NCBI GenBank assembly: GCA_020854925.1 | Contig: JAHKLV010000117.1 | Coordinates: forward strand, 1 to 11,438 | DNA from: Candidatus Methanofastidiosia archaeon | GTDB lineage: Archaea; Methanobacteriota_B; Thermococci; Methanofastidiosales; NM3 | Direction of reading: 5' to 3' | Length of the DNA: 11,438 nt | Shown here: positions 1 to 6,669 of the stretch, piece after piece | How positions within the stretch are numbered: position 1 is the stretch's first letter | How the letters are laid out: each line of letters starts with the position of its first letter | Made by a program: the position numbers and the translations under genes | The notes under the pieces: model-generated | Told to the model about the DNA's origin: nothing | What the model saw: the letters and a program-made list of their open reading frames with translations, nothing else | The model's database searches: none

Positions 1-6
1 CAGCAT
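1..6 (-). CDS. Possible start of a further operon gene, cut by window edge
   Basis: On the minus strand the archaemetzincin stop codon lies inside a GGTGAG ribosome-binding-like sequence (about 17 to 12). An ATG follows five bases later at 6-4, and then a CTG codon before the window ends. This is the usual spacing for a next gene in an operon. Only two codons are visible, so nothing can be said about the product. The call rests only on the binding site plus the ATG and could be chance. Confidence 0.3.
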
Positions 7-11
7 GCCGC

Positions 12-620
12 TCACCAGACGGCGTCAAAGGAGAGGGCGCCCGCACAGGCGGGGCAGAAATGGCGGCTCTTGCCGTCGACGTCGTACAGGTCGGAGGAGA
101 GGCTCATGACGCACGTGCTCGTTGAGCAGTGGCGCAGCCCCATGGTATGCCCGAGCTCGTGCACGCACTCCTTTATGGTCCGCTCCTTGAGGGTTGTCTG
201 CCGTGCGCCCCGCTTGAGAAGCCCGGTGGATACCACCGCATGGGAGCCGTTCACGTCGGCCTCCCCGTACACGCTGATGTTAAAGACGTTGCTGTAAAGG
301 GGCACGTCGGTGAGGACGAGCGACTTGTAAAGTTTCCTTCTGCCCTGCTGCACGAGGGTGCGGTCGATAATCTCTTTCACCTCTCGTGAAAGGCCGAAAA
401 ACGGTTCGATGCTGTGGAGTCCCTTCTCGCTGTTGTAGGCGGTCTTGGGAATGTTCATGGGGCGGTCCACTACCTGGGCGCACTGGAAGAAGACGGCATC
501 ATCCTGGTATTGCATCGCCGCCGAAAAGGCGTCGTGGATGCCGTTCATCGCCTCTAAGAGCAGCTCCCCGCCCATGTTGCCGACGGGAATGATGCCAAGC
601 AGCCTGACGTCACGCTCCAT
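12..620 (-). CDS. amzA: Archaemetzincin-like zinc metalloprotease
   Basis: This is a probable zinc-dependent peptidase of the archaemetzincin family (M54), soluble and cytoplasmic, with no signal peptide or membrane segment. The 202-residue protein ends in the family signature: HELGH at residues 154-158, Gly161 and His164 (third zinc ligand), then Cys165, Cys170, Met172 and a CPAC pair at Cys189/Cys192. The four cysteines are thought to hold a second, structural zinc in this family. Glu155 would be the catalytic base. I chose the start at 620 because GGAG lies five bases upstream. An in-frame ATG at 632 overlaps the stop of the upstream stress protein but has no binding site, and a longer frame to 671 is less likely. 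The gene is second in an operon behind the stress protein. Physiological substrates are not established for the archaeal family as far as I know. Confidence 0.93.
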   Translation of the reverse strand: MERDVRLLGIIPVGNMGGELLLEAMNGIHDAFSAAMQYQDDAVFFQCAQVVDRPMNIPKTAYNSEKGLHSIEPFFGLSREVKEIIDRTLVQQGRRKLYKSLVLTDVPLYSNVFNISVYGEADVNGSHAVVSTGLLKRGARQTTLKERTIKECVHELGHTMGLRHCSTSTCVMSLSSDLYDVDGKSRHFCPACAGALSFDAVW

Positions 621-631
621 GCCATCTCCCA

Positions 632-1078
632 TCAGAACGTGATGACAAGCACGGGAACGCCTGTCGACCACCGCAGGACGCGGTCGGCGGTGCTGCCAAG
701 CAGCCTGCGCCTGAATCCTGTTCCGCCACTGCTGCCGATGACGATGAGGTCGGCGTTCTCCTTCTTTGCCGTTCTCACGATCTCCTCTGCGGGTATGCCT
801 TCCGCAAGGACGACCTCTACCGGAACCTCCGCACCCTTGGCGAGGTCCTTGACGTGGCTCAGATACTTGAGCCCGTAGTCCTGGAGCTCCTTCTTGACGA
901 CGGCTTCCTCATCATGGCTTATCTCGATGTATTTCGTTATCTCAAACCTGTTGATGACGTGCATGACGATTATTTTGGCGTTGAGATTTTGTGCCAGGTG
1001 TATGGCCTTTCTCGACGCGTGGATAGACGCGTCGGAACCATCGATAGGCACGATTATTTTCTTGAAGATTGGGTCCAT
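632..1078 (-). CDS. Universal stress protein (UspA family)
   Basis: This is a small cytoplasmic nucleotide-binding protein of the universal stress protein family, 148 residues, the usual single-domain length. It opens with the typical first beta strand (KKIIVPIDGSDAS, residues 6-18). It carries a complete ATP-binding signature G-x2-G-x9-G-S at Gly115, Gly118, Gly128 and Ser129, which suggests the ATP-binding subclass. The C-terminal strand VPVLVITF is also typical. A GAGGTGA ribosome binding site sits about eight bases before the ATG. It is the first gene of the left operon and shares a promoter region with the divergent amidohydrolase. Its stop codon almost touches the archaemetzincin start, so the two are probably co-transcribed. 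The specific stress or partner cannot be read from the sequence. Confidence 0.95.
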   Translation of the reverse strand: MDPIFKKIIVPIDGSDASIHASRKAIHLAQNLNAKIIVMHVINRFEITKYIEISHDEEAVVKKELQDYGLKYLSHVKDLAKGAEVPVEVVLAEGIPAEEIVRTAKKENADLIVIGSSGGTGFRRRLLGSTADRVLRWSTGVPVLVITF

Positions 1079-1138
1079 GGTCCTGTCACCTCGGTGGCGG
1101 CCCCCTGCCGCCTCCTGCAGATTCTCACACCTGCACCC

Positions 1139-1167
1139 ATATTTTTAAATAGCGATTTTTAAAAAAG
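1139..1167. promoter_or_regulatory. Divergent TATA-like promoter pair
   Basis: The short gap between the stress protein and the amidohydrolase holds two A/T blocks, TTTTTAAATA (1142-1151) and TTTTTAAAAAA (1156-1166), in an otherwise GC-rich setting. Read on the plus strand, the first block puts a start near 1172-1175, giving an essentially leaderless amidohydrolase message. Read on the minus strand, the blocks lie 60-90 bases before the stress-protein ATG. This would leave a leader of roughly 35-50 bases that contains its GAGGTGA site. Transcription starts are inferred from archaeal TATA spacing only. Confidence 0.65.
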
Positions 1168-1168
1168 T

Positions 1169-2512
1169 ATGGGAACGATGGAATCCTTTGAGCTCAAAAA
1201 TGGGGTCATTGTCACCCAAAACGACCGCAGGGACATCCTTCGCGGCTCCGTGCGCGTAGAGGGCGGCAGGATTACGCACATCGGGCGCGGCGTCCCGCCG
1301 GCCGATGTGGAGATAGACTGCACCGATTCCTTGGTCATCCCCGGATTCATCCAGACCCACGTCCACCTCAATCAGGCGCTCTTCCGGTCGCTTGCCGACG
1401 ACCTGAGCCTCATCGACTGGCTCATGCGGCGCCTCTATCCCCTCGAGGCGGCGCATACCCGCGACTCGGTCTACTGGTCTGCACGCCTTTCATGCGAGGA
1501 GATGCTTTCCGGCGGCACGACCTGTATCGCTGACATGGGTTCTGCCATCGCCCCCGAGGCATGCTTTGCCGCCCTGCGCGACAGCGGCATGAGGGGGTGT
1601 TCCGGCAAGATGCTCATGGACCTTGCCGACGAGGCTCCCGCATCGCTTGTGGGTGAGGCCGAATCCCTCATCCGCACCTCGCTTTCCCTTATGAAGGAAT
1701 GGGGCGGCACGTGCGGTGGCCGCCTGCGCTACCTCTTTGCCCCGCGATTCGCCCTTTCCTGTTCCGACGAGCTTCTCCGTTCGGTAGCCTGCCTTGCCAA
1801 GGAGCATGGCGTGCTTGTCCACACCCATGCCTCGGAGAATCGGGACGAGGTGCAGGCCGTCAAGGGACGGACCGGCATGGACAATGTTGAATATCTTGAC
1901 TCCTTAGGGCTCCTTTCTCCACAGCTCCTCCTTGCACACTGCATCTGGGTCTCCGACAGGGAGATCTCGCTCCTCTCCCGCAGGGGGGTCAACGTGCTCC
2001 ACTGCCCCACGGCAAATCTCAAGCTCGCTTCGGGCGTTGCCCCCGTGCACCGCATGATGGCCTCGGGCGTCGGTGTTTCCCTGGGGAGCGACGGGGCACC
2101 ATGCAACAATACGCATGACATGTTCCAGGAAATGCGGTGTGCAGCCCTTATCCACAAGGTGCGGGACTACGACCCCACGGTCCTTCCCGCACAGCAGGTC
2201 CTTGACATGGCGACGCGCCATGGGGCCGCGGCCCTGGGGCTCGCGGGCCTCGCCGGCCAGATAGTGCCCGGGGCGTATGCGGACCTCACCGTGGTGGACA
2301 CGCAAGCGGCGCACCTGTGCCCCTTTTCCCATCCCGTCTCCATGCTCGTGTACGCCGCGGGAGCAGCCGACGTATCGCTCACCCTGGTTGACGGGCGCAT
2401 CCGCTACGAGCGCGGCTCTGACGGGGATGGAAAAAAAGAGTTGTTTATGCGGGCTTCCCGTGAGCAGGAACGCCTTGTCGCCCGCTCGGGCATGCCCTAC
2501 CTGTCGCGGTAG
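1169..2512 (+). CDS. Amidohydrolase, 5'-deoxyadenosine/SAH deaminase-like (TrzA/AtzB/MtaD group)
   Basis: This is a cytoplasmic metal-dependent hydrolase of the amidohydrolase superfamily, 447 residues and full length. Metal and catalytic residues are in place: THVH at 63-66 (His64, His66), HTHASE at 218-223 (His220, Glu223), LAHC at 255-258 (His257) and SLGSDGAP at 304-311 (Asp308). The stretches ADDLSLIDWL and PLEAAH (residues 76-96) and CPTANLKLASG (279-289) fit the nucleoside-deaminase branch. That branch deaminates 5'-deoxyadenosine, S-adenosylhomocysteine or methylthioadenosine to the inosine forms. The exact substrate is inferred; N-ethylammeline-type or guanine-type activity is not excluded. 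ATGs at 1169 and 1178 are both possible. Neither has a ribosome binding site, and the TATA spacing favours 1178; I kept the outer one. Its end overlaps the convergent membrane-protein gene by 16 bases. Confidence 0.92.
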   Translation: MGTMESFELKNGVIVTQNDRRDILRGSVRVEGGRITHIGRGVPPADVEIDCTDSLVIPGFIQTHVHLNQALFRSLADDLSLIDWLMRRLYPLEAAHTRDSVYWSARLSCEEMLSGGTTCIADMGSAIAPEACFAALRDSGMRGCSGKMLMDLADEAPASLVGEAESLIRTSLSLMKEWGGTCGGRLRYLFAPRFALSCSDELLRSVACLAKEHGVLVHTHASENRDEVQAVKGRTGMDNVEYLDSLGLLSPQLLLAHCIWVSDREISLLSRRGVNVLHCPTANLKLASGVAPVHRMMASGVGVSLGSDGAPCNNTHDMFQEMRCAALIHKVRDYDPTVLPAQQVLDMATRHGAAALGLAGLAGQIVPGAYADLTVVDTQAAHLCPFSHPVSMLVYAAGAADVSLTLVDGRIRYERGSDGDGKKELFMRASREQERLVARSGMPYLSR

Positions 2513-2880
2513 AGGGCGGCGATGTCGTCATCGTCCCCTTCAGAGGGGATGACCTTCTTCGCGGAGAGGTACTTTTCTTCCTCCTTTTCGTCGTCGCCGA
2601 AGTCAAAGCCCCAGTCAACGTCCTTTTTCTTGCCCTTCGGGTCATCAGCGAGGTCAAAGCCCCAGTCATCGTCCGTTTCCCTGCGCGGGGGGGCCTTGGA
2701 CCCGTCCCTCCTGCGGAAGGCCAGGGCTGATATGAGAAAATAGGCAAACACGGCAAGAATCCACAGGTCTCCGGGGGAGATGCCATATGCGTAGAGGGCC
2801 ACACCTACCGCGGCAAGCACTCCGAGGGCAAGCAGCACCTTTGCGACGGGGCTGCCGCCTTCCCCCTCCATGTCGTCCAT
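2497..2880 (-). CDS. Small two-helix membrane protein with duplicated DWGFD acidic motif
   Basis: I do not recognise this 127-residue protein. Two hydrophobic segments at about 12-32 and 37-55 are separated by a tight GISPGD turn and followed by three arginines (56-58). This predicts a hairpin with both ends in the cytoplasm. The rest is a highly charged tail with two copies of an acidic aromatic motif, DDDWGFDLADD (70-80) and DVDWGFDFGDD (87-97), joined by a lysine-rich linker, and a DDDD run near the end. The tail looks disordered and could be a docking site for a soluble partner (inference). The start has a TATA-like box at 22-31 bases upstream and a GGGATGG sequence next to the ATG. The gene is convergent with the amidohydrolase (16-base overlap) and downstream of the YgiQ gene, but probably has its own promoter. 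Codon-position GC and promoter support a real gene. Confidence 0.75.
   Translation of the reverse strand: MDDMEGEGGSPVAKVLLALGVLAAVGVALYAYGISPGDLWILAVFAYFLISALAFRRRDGSKAPPRRETDDDWGFDLADDPKGKKKDVDWGFDFGDDEKEEEKYLSAKKVIPSEGDDDDIAALYRDR
2599..2674 (-). repeat. Tandem 25-base coding repeat, period 51
   Basis: Two near-identical 25-base segments lie at 2599-2623 and 2650-2674, differing at two positions by eye. They start 51 bases (17 codons) apart. They encode the two DWGFD motifs of the membrane protein tail. The nucleotide identity is higher than needed to keep the protein motif, which suggests a fairly recent internal duplication or gene conversion. Confidence 0.8.
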
Positions 2881-2900
2881 ACCATCCCTTTGGGTGCACG

Positions 2901-2916
2901 ACTATTTAATCTTTCG
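2901..2916 (-). promoter_or_regulatory. TATA-like box inside the 3' end of the YgiQ gene
   Basis: On the minus strand the sequence AAAGATTAAATAG ends the YgiQ-like gene. Its last codons AAG-ATT-AAA and stop TAG form a good archaeal TATA element for the membrane-protein gene, whose ATG is at 2880-2878. The box centre is about 27 bases from that ATG, which predicts a leaderless or nearly leaderless message. The transcription start is inferred. Confidence 0.6.
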
Positions 2917-4611
2917 CGCCCCAAGGGCCCAGCGCTTCTGCTCCTTTTTCTCCCCGTACCCGTAGGGGACGTAGACGGCCCGCATGTGGCGGTCAAGCCC
3001 GGTGTGGTACATGGCGGTGCTCAGCGTCATGGGCGTAGGGGTAAAGACCTGCACCTGCTCCACGGGTATGTCATGGTCCCTGAGCATGCGCTGGAGCATG
3101 CGCCCTGCCGCAGGGGTGGAACACGGGTGTGCCACCATAAGGTACGGTACGATGAACTGCTTTTTTCCCGCCCGGCGGGAGGATTCCTCATACGCCTTCC
3201 TGAAGGCGTGGTACACACCGACGGGGGGTTTGTTCATGGCTGCGAGGACGCCTGGGTCAGCATGCTCTGGTGCAATCTTGAGCTGTCCTGACACATGGTG
3301 CGCGCACAGGTCGTCCAAAAACGCGGGGTCCCCCAGCGCCAGGTCGTGGCGGATGCCCGAATGGACGAAGACATGCCGCACCCCCGGCAGGGAGCGCAGG
3401 GCGGCAAGCACCTCGCGGTATGGCCCATGATCCGATCTGAGGGAGGGGCATACGGGATTGAGACATGTCCTCCCGCATGTCCGCCGCGGGATGTGCACGG
3501 TGACGGGCGACCCGTCGATGATGGAAGGGACCGAAATAGCGTCAACCGGACCGCCGCACCCCATGCCGAACATATTGGCCGTGGGGCCGCCCACGTCGTC
3601 GATGATGCCCTTGAAGTCGGGGTGCGACAGGAACGAACGCGCTTCCCTGAGGATGCTTTCCTGGCTCCGGCTCTGGATGACCGTTCCCTGGTGCATGGCT
3701 AGGGAGCAAAACGAGCATGAGCCGAAACATCCTCGGTGGGCGATGATGGAAAACTGGATGCCTTCGATGGCGCGGGTCCTGCCACGGGGGGTCTGCGTCA
3801 CTCTGCGGGTGAAGGGCAGCTCGTACAGGGCGTCCATCTCGGCGGTGCACAGCGGCACGGACGGCGGGTGTTGCACCACGTGCCACGCACCGTACGACTC
3901 GGCAAGCGGCGGTGAGCGCAGGGGGTGCATCCCCCCTTCCTGTAGGAGAAATGAGCGCATAAAGGCCTTCTTATCCGATGATACCTCGTCAAACGGCGGG
4001 AGGGAGATGCAGTGCTCCGGCGGCTTTTTCTCCTTCGTACACGTCCCCCTGATGCCGGAGAGGGGCACGCCGTCTTTGAGTCGTCTCGCCATCTCAAGCA
4101 TCTGGCGCTCGCCCATTCCGTAGACGAGGATATCGGCTTTGCTGTCGATGAGGATGGACCGGCGCACCGTGTTCTGCCAGTAGTCGTAGTGTGCAAATCG
4201 CCGCAACGATGCCTCGATGCCACCGATTACCACCGGCACGCCCTTGAGGTCGCGGCGCACCGCATGCGTGTAGGCGATGGTGGCCCGGTCCGGGCGTCGC
4301 ACGCCCGGGTATCCCGTGCTCTCATCCTCGCGTACACGCTTAAGCGGCGTGTAGTTCGCTACCATGGAGTCCATGAGCCCGGCGGTCACCGCCGCACAGA
4401 GGCGTGGCGTGCCGAGCGCTGCCATGGACCCCCTCGATTCATGAGGGGGTTGGTCGATGATGCCTATGTGGTATCCGTGGGCATCAAGGAGTCGTGAAAG
4501 GACGGCCACGCCGTTGGACGGGTGGTCGGCGTAGGCGTCGCCGGTGACAAAAAGGATATCGATACCTTCCCCTGGCGGCTCGTGCCCCGGTTCGTGAAGG
4601 TGTATGCTCAT
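2902..4611 (-). CDS. YgiQ-family (UPF0313) radical SAM protein
   Basis: This is a full-length YgiQ/UPF0313 radical SAM protein of 569 residues, soluble. The 4Fe-4S/SAM motif CFGSCSFC has Cys295, Cys299 and Cys302 (numbered from the start at 4611), preceded by an IIAHRG strand. Family blocks upstream include VVIGGIEASLRRFAHYDYW and DILVYGMGERQ, and downstream LKIAPEHAD and VQVFTPTPMTLSTAMYHTG. The family binds cobalamin-like or SAM-derived cofactors by domain analogy, but its reaction is unknown. The start at 4611 overlaps the stop of the DUF460 gene as ATGA, and a MSIHLHEPG opening fits the family. The frame stays open to 4713, but that extension lies inside the upstream gene and is Arg/Ala-rich shadow sequence. 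Expression should be coupled to DUF460. The substrate cannot be read from the sequence. Confidence 0.95.
   Translation of the reverse strand: MSIHLHEPGHEPPGEGIDILFVTGDAYADHPSNGVAVLSRLLDAHGYHIGIIDQPPHESRGSMAALGTPRLCAAVTAGLMDSMVANYTPLKRVREDESTGYPGVRRPDRATIAYTHAVRRDLKGVPVVIGGIEASLRRFAHYDYWQNTVRRSILIDSKADILVYGMGERQMLEMARRLKDGVPLSGIRGTCTKEKKPPEHCISLPPFDEVSSDKKAFMRSFLLQEGGMHPLRSPPLAESYGAWHVVQHPPSVPLCTAEMDALYELPFTRRVTQTPRGRTRAIEGIQFSIIAHRGCFGSCSFCSLAMHQGTVIQSRSQESILREARSFLSHPDFKGIIDDVGGPTANMFGMGCGGPVDAISVPSIIDGSPVTVHIPRRTCGRTCLNPVCPSLRSDHGPYREVLAALRSLPGVRHVFVHSGIRHDLALGDPAFLDDLCAHHVSGQLKIAPEHADPGVLAAMNKPPVGVYHAFRKAYEESSRRAGKKQFIVPYLMVAHPCSTPAAGRMLQRMLRDHDIPVEQVQVFTPTPMTLSTAMYHTGLDRHMRAVYVPYGYGEKKEQKRWALGARKIK
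4428..4450 (-). other. Perfect 8-bp hairpin inside the YgiQ gene
   Basis: ACCCCCTC (4428-4435) and GAGGGGGT (4443-4450) are exact inverted repeats around a seven-base loop. In the YgiQ message this would form a strong GC stem about 160 bases after the start codon, in the PPHESRGS coding segment. It may be a chance result of proline and glycine codons. No role is claimed. Confidence 0.4.
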
Positions 4612-5855
4612 TGGTCGTGCCCCTTGGTGCGTTCGTAGCGGTATGTTTCGATAAGCCCCTCGAGCCAGGCGCGCCGGCGCTGGTTCGCGCGTCGTGCCGC
4701 CTCGGCTGCCCACGCGGCGTACGCCTCCTCGAATCTTGCCCGGTCCGTCACGGCAACTCCCCCCTCGACGCGGATAGCAAAGCGCCCGGCGTCAAGGGCG
4801 GCCACACCTGCCTCGTCGAGCTGCTCCCTGGCCGCGTGGCTCATCTCGGTCCGCACAATGATGGCGCGCACACCGCGGTCAGCCAGGAGTTGGGCGGTGG
4901 CCGCGCCGCCGCCCGAGCTGTTTTCCATGTAGAGGACGTCTCCCTTTGCAAGCCCAGCGGACGTGGCAAGGGCTTCAATGTCTGCGCGGGCGAAGCGGGG
5001 CAGGACCTTGCAGACAAGGACGTCTCCTACATCCAGTGCCCGTGTGCGTTCTCTGGTCTTGAGCGCATGGACGAGGCGCCGCTTGTCCTTTCTGAGCGTG
5101 CGTCTGTCCTGTTCCAGGCGGGCAATACGGGCGTCGCGTTCGCGTACCGCTGCCGTCTCGCGTGCCCGGGCCACCGCTGCCTCGTTGCGGCGCCGGATCT
5201 CTCCCTCGAGGGATGCCATGCGCCTGTTCGCTGCCGATATCCGTTGCTCGAGCTCAGCGATGTAAGCATGTTGATTGCGTATGCGCGCCAGGAGCAGCCG
5301 TACCTCGGAAGGTTGCGGGGCACCGGTGGGCGCAGGTATGCCATGGCGTTCGGGGGCCTGCACCGGAGCGCCGAGCTCGCGACGGTCGATGGCGGCCAGC
5401 GCCTCAGAGACCGAGAGGTCACGAAGGACGAGTGCCTTGACCTCGTCTGCCGACTCCCGACGACCGGCGGCGGCGAGGCGGGCATCGATGTTGGCAAACT
5501 TCTGCCGGTAGTGTGCATGCGCCTTGCGCGCCGCCGCCAGGGCATCACGCTCGTGGGCGTTTCGCACGGGGTAGTCCCTTGCCCCCTCGTTTTTTTCTTT
5601 CAGTGAGATGGATTCAGAGGGGATAAAGAGCCGGGCCTCGAAGGAGGCGGAGACCTTTTCCACCGTTTGGGGAAGGGTCTCGACGTCGGTGGCGATGAGG
5701 GCAGGCACGCCATATTCGACGATGGTCTCCACGATACCGTCGATGGAGAGGTCTTTTGAAGAGCGGAGCGCTATGAGCGACCCATCGAGGGCGAGCACCG
5801 CGATACCTACGGTGGTCCCCGGGTCGATACCTACGATGATGTACCGTTTTTCCAT
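4608..5855 (-). CDS. DUF460/COG2433 RuvC-RNase H-like protein with coiled coil
   Basis: This is a 415-residue member of the archaea-specific DUF460 (COG2433) family, described as RNase H-fold, RuvC/YqgF-like. The nuclease-like domain fills residues 1-125: IIVGIDPGTTVGIAVL with Asp11, IATDVETLP with Asp57, and NAHERDALAAARKA with His101 and Asp104. This acidic set matches a RuvC-type metal site. Residues about 184-270 form a long charged coiled coil rich in Arg/Glu, and 276-375 make a C-terminal alpha/beta domain typical of the family (GDVLYMENSSGGGAATAQLL). From memory, many archaeal members are around 600 residues with an extra N-terminal region; this one begins directly at the RNase H-like domain. 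Function is unproven; a role in nucleic-acid processing is inferred. GGGAAG precedes the ATG. It is the first gene of the operon, with YgiQ coupled by ATGA. Confidence 0.92.
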   Translation of the reverse strand: MEKRYIIVGIDPGTTVGIAVLALDGSLIALRSSKDLSIDGIVETIVEYGVPALIATDVETLPQTVEKVSASFEARLFIPSESISLKEKNEGARDYPVRNAHERDALAAARKAHAHYRQKFANIDARLAAAGRRESADEVKALVLRDLSVSEALAAIDRRELGAPVQAPERHGIPAPTGAPQPSEVRLLLARIRNQHAYIAELEQRISAANRRMASLEGEIRRRNEAAVARARETAAVRERDARIARLEQDRRTLRKDKRRLVHALKTRERTRALDVGDVLVCKVLPRFARADIEALATSAGLAKGDVLYMENSSGGGAATAQLLADRGVRAIIVRTEMSHAAREQLDEAGVAALDAGRFAIRVEGGVAVTDRARFEEAYAAWAAEAARRANQRRRAWLEGLIETYRYERTKGHDQ

Positions 5856-5886
5856 GCATGCTTCCCTGGGTTCCCTTGACTCAGAA

Positions 5887-5900
5887 GACTTAAATAATAG
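5887..5900. promoter_or_regulatory. Shared bidirectional TATA-like box
   Basis: The 62-base gap between the DUF460 and trmJ start codons holds one A/T block, ACTTAAATAATAGT. On the plus strand its centre is about 25 bases before the trmJ ATG, predicting a leaderless message. On the minus strand it is about 38 bases before the DUF460 ATG, predicting a leader of roughly a dozen bases that includes GGGAAG. One near-palindromic box may serve both directions. This is inferred from spacing. Confidence 0.65.
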
Positions 5901-5917
5901 TTGGTAGCCCCTGGGGT

Positions 5918-6625
5918 ATGCTTGCTTGCATCCTCGTCGAACCGGAATCCCCGGGCAACGTCGGGTCCATCGCCAGGATAATGCGCAACTTCTCCGTTGA
6001 AGGGCCCCTTATCCTCGTGAACCCCTGCCGCCTTACGGACGCGGCGTACATGTTCGCCTGCAATGCAGGGGAGGTCCTTGACGCCGCCGTGGTCGTTCCG
6101 ACGCTTGCCGACGCCCTCGCCCTCGTGGATGCATCAGTCGCCACCTCGAAGGAGGCGGGGGACGAGTACAACGTCAGGCGCATCGCCCTGCTGCCCGAGG
6201 ACCTGGCACCTCTTGCGGAGTCGACAGGCACCACCGGCGTCATCTTCGGCCGCGAGTCCTCCGGCCTCACCAACGATGAAGTTGCCATGGCCGACGTCCT
6301 GGTCACCATCCCCACGTCCTCTGGATATCCCACCATGAACATATCCCATGCGGCGGCCGTGGTCTTCTACGAGCTGTACCGGGCCAGGCGCGCCGAACGC
6401 CGCCCGATTAAGCTTGCAGCGGCAACGAGGGCAGAGCGTGACATGCTCCTTGCCGACGTAGGGGCGCTCATCGAGGCCGTGGAGCACCGGCCGCACCGGC
6501 AGCGGATTTACTACACGGTCTTTTCCCACGTCCTCGGCAGGGCGTTTCTTTCTTCCCGTGAAGCGTACACCCTCAAGGGCATTCTCGGCAAAGCGGTAAA
6601 GCGCGTGCGCGACGCCCGCCCGTGA
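5918..6625 (+). CDS. trmJ: TrmJ-like tRNA 2'-O-ribose methyltransferase (SPOUT)
   Basis: This is a 235-residue SpoU/TrmH-type SPOUT methyltransferase that methylates a ribose 2'-OH in RNA using SAM. The best match is archaeal TrmJ, which acts at tRNA position 32. Motif 1 is VEPESPGNVGSIARIMRNF (residues 7-25) with Asn14 and the catalytic-type Arg20. Motif 2 is IFGRESSGLTNDE (109-121) and motif 3 is YPTMNISHAAAVVFYEL (137-153), together forming the knotted SAM site. The C-terminal 70 residues are helical and basic, as in TrmJ. No ribosome binding site precedes the ATG, and the TATA box sits about 25 bases upstream, so leaderless translation is likely. It probably leads a transcript with the DsrE-like gene 44 bases downstream. 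Target specificity is by family, not shown here. Confidence 0.93.
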   Translation: MLACILVEPESPGNVGSIARIMRNFSVEGPLILVNPCRLTDAAYMFACNAGEVLDAAVVVPTLADALALVDASVATSKEAGDEYNVRRIALLPEDLAPLAESTGTTGVIFGRESSGLTNDEVAMADVLVTIPTSSGYPTMNISHAAAVVFYELYRARRAERRPIKLAAATRAERDMLLADVGALIEAVEHRPHRQRIYYTVFSHVLGRAFLSSREAYTLKGILGKAVKRVRDARP

Positions 6626-6669
6626 CAACATTTTTGTACTTCCCCACCAAAAGGGGCGGCGGTGAACCC

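Noticed and set aside
2599..2674. Direct repeat as a possible CRISPR or mobile-element remnant
   Set aside because: There are only two units, in frame and 51 bases apart, encoding a repeated protein motif. No spacers, target duplications or terminal repeats are visible.
3082..3103. GAGCATGCGC direct repeat, two copies
   Set aside because: It encodes the MLQRML segment inside the YgiQ gene and is explained by codon repetition.
3458..4123. 221-codon plus-strand open frame
   Set aside because: It lies fully opposite the well-supported YgiQ gene and has Met/Arg/Ser-rich shadow composition.
4612..4713. 34-codon N-terminal extension of YgiQ
   Set aside because: It lies inside the DUF460 coding end, and the ATGA overlap start gives the normal family N-terminus.
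4611..5606. 331-codon plus-strand open frame
   Set aside because: It is the shadow of the DUF460 gene on the opposite strand. GC-rich codons remove stops in this frame, and the translation has no recognisable domain.
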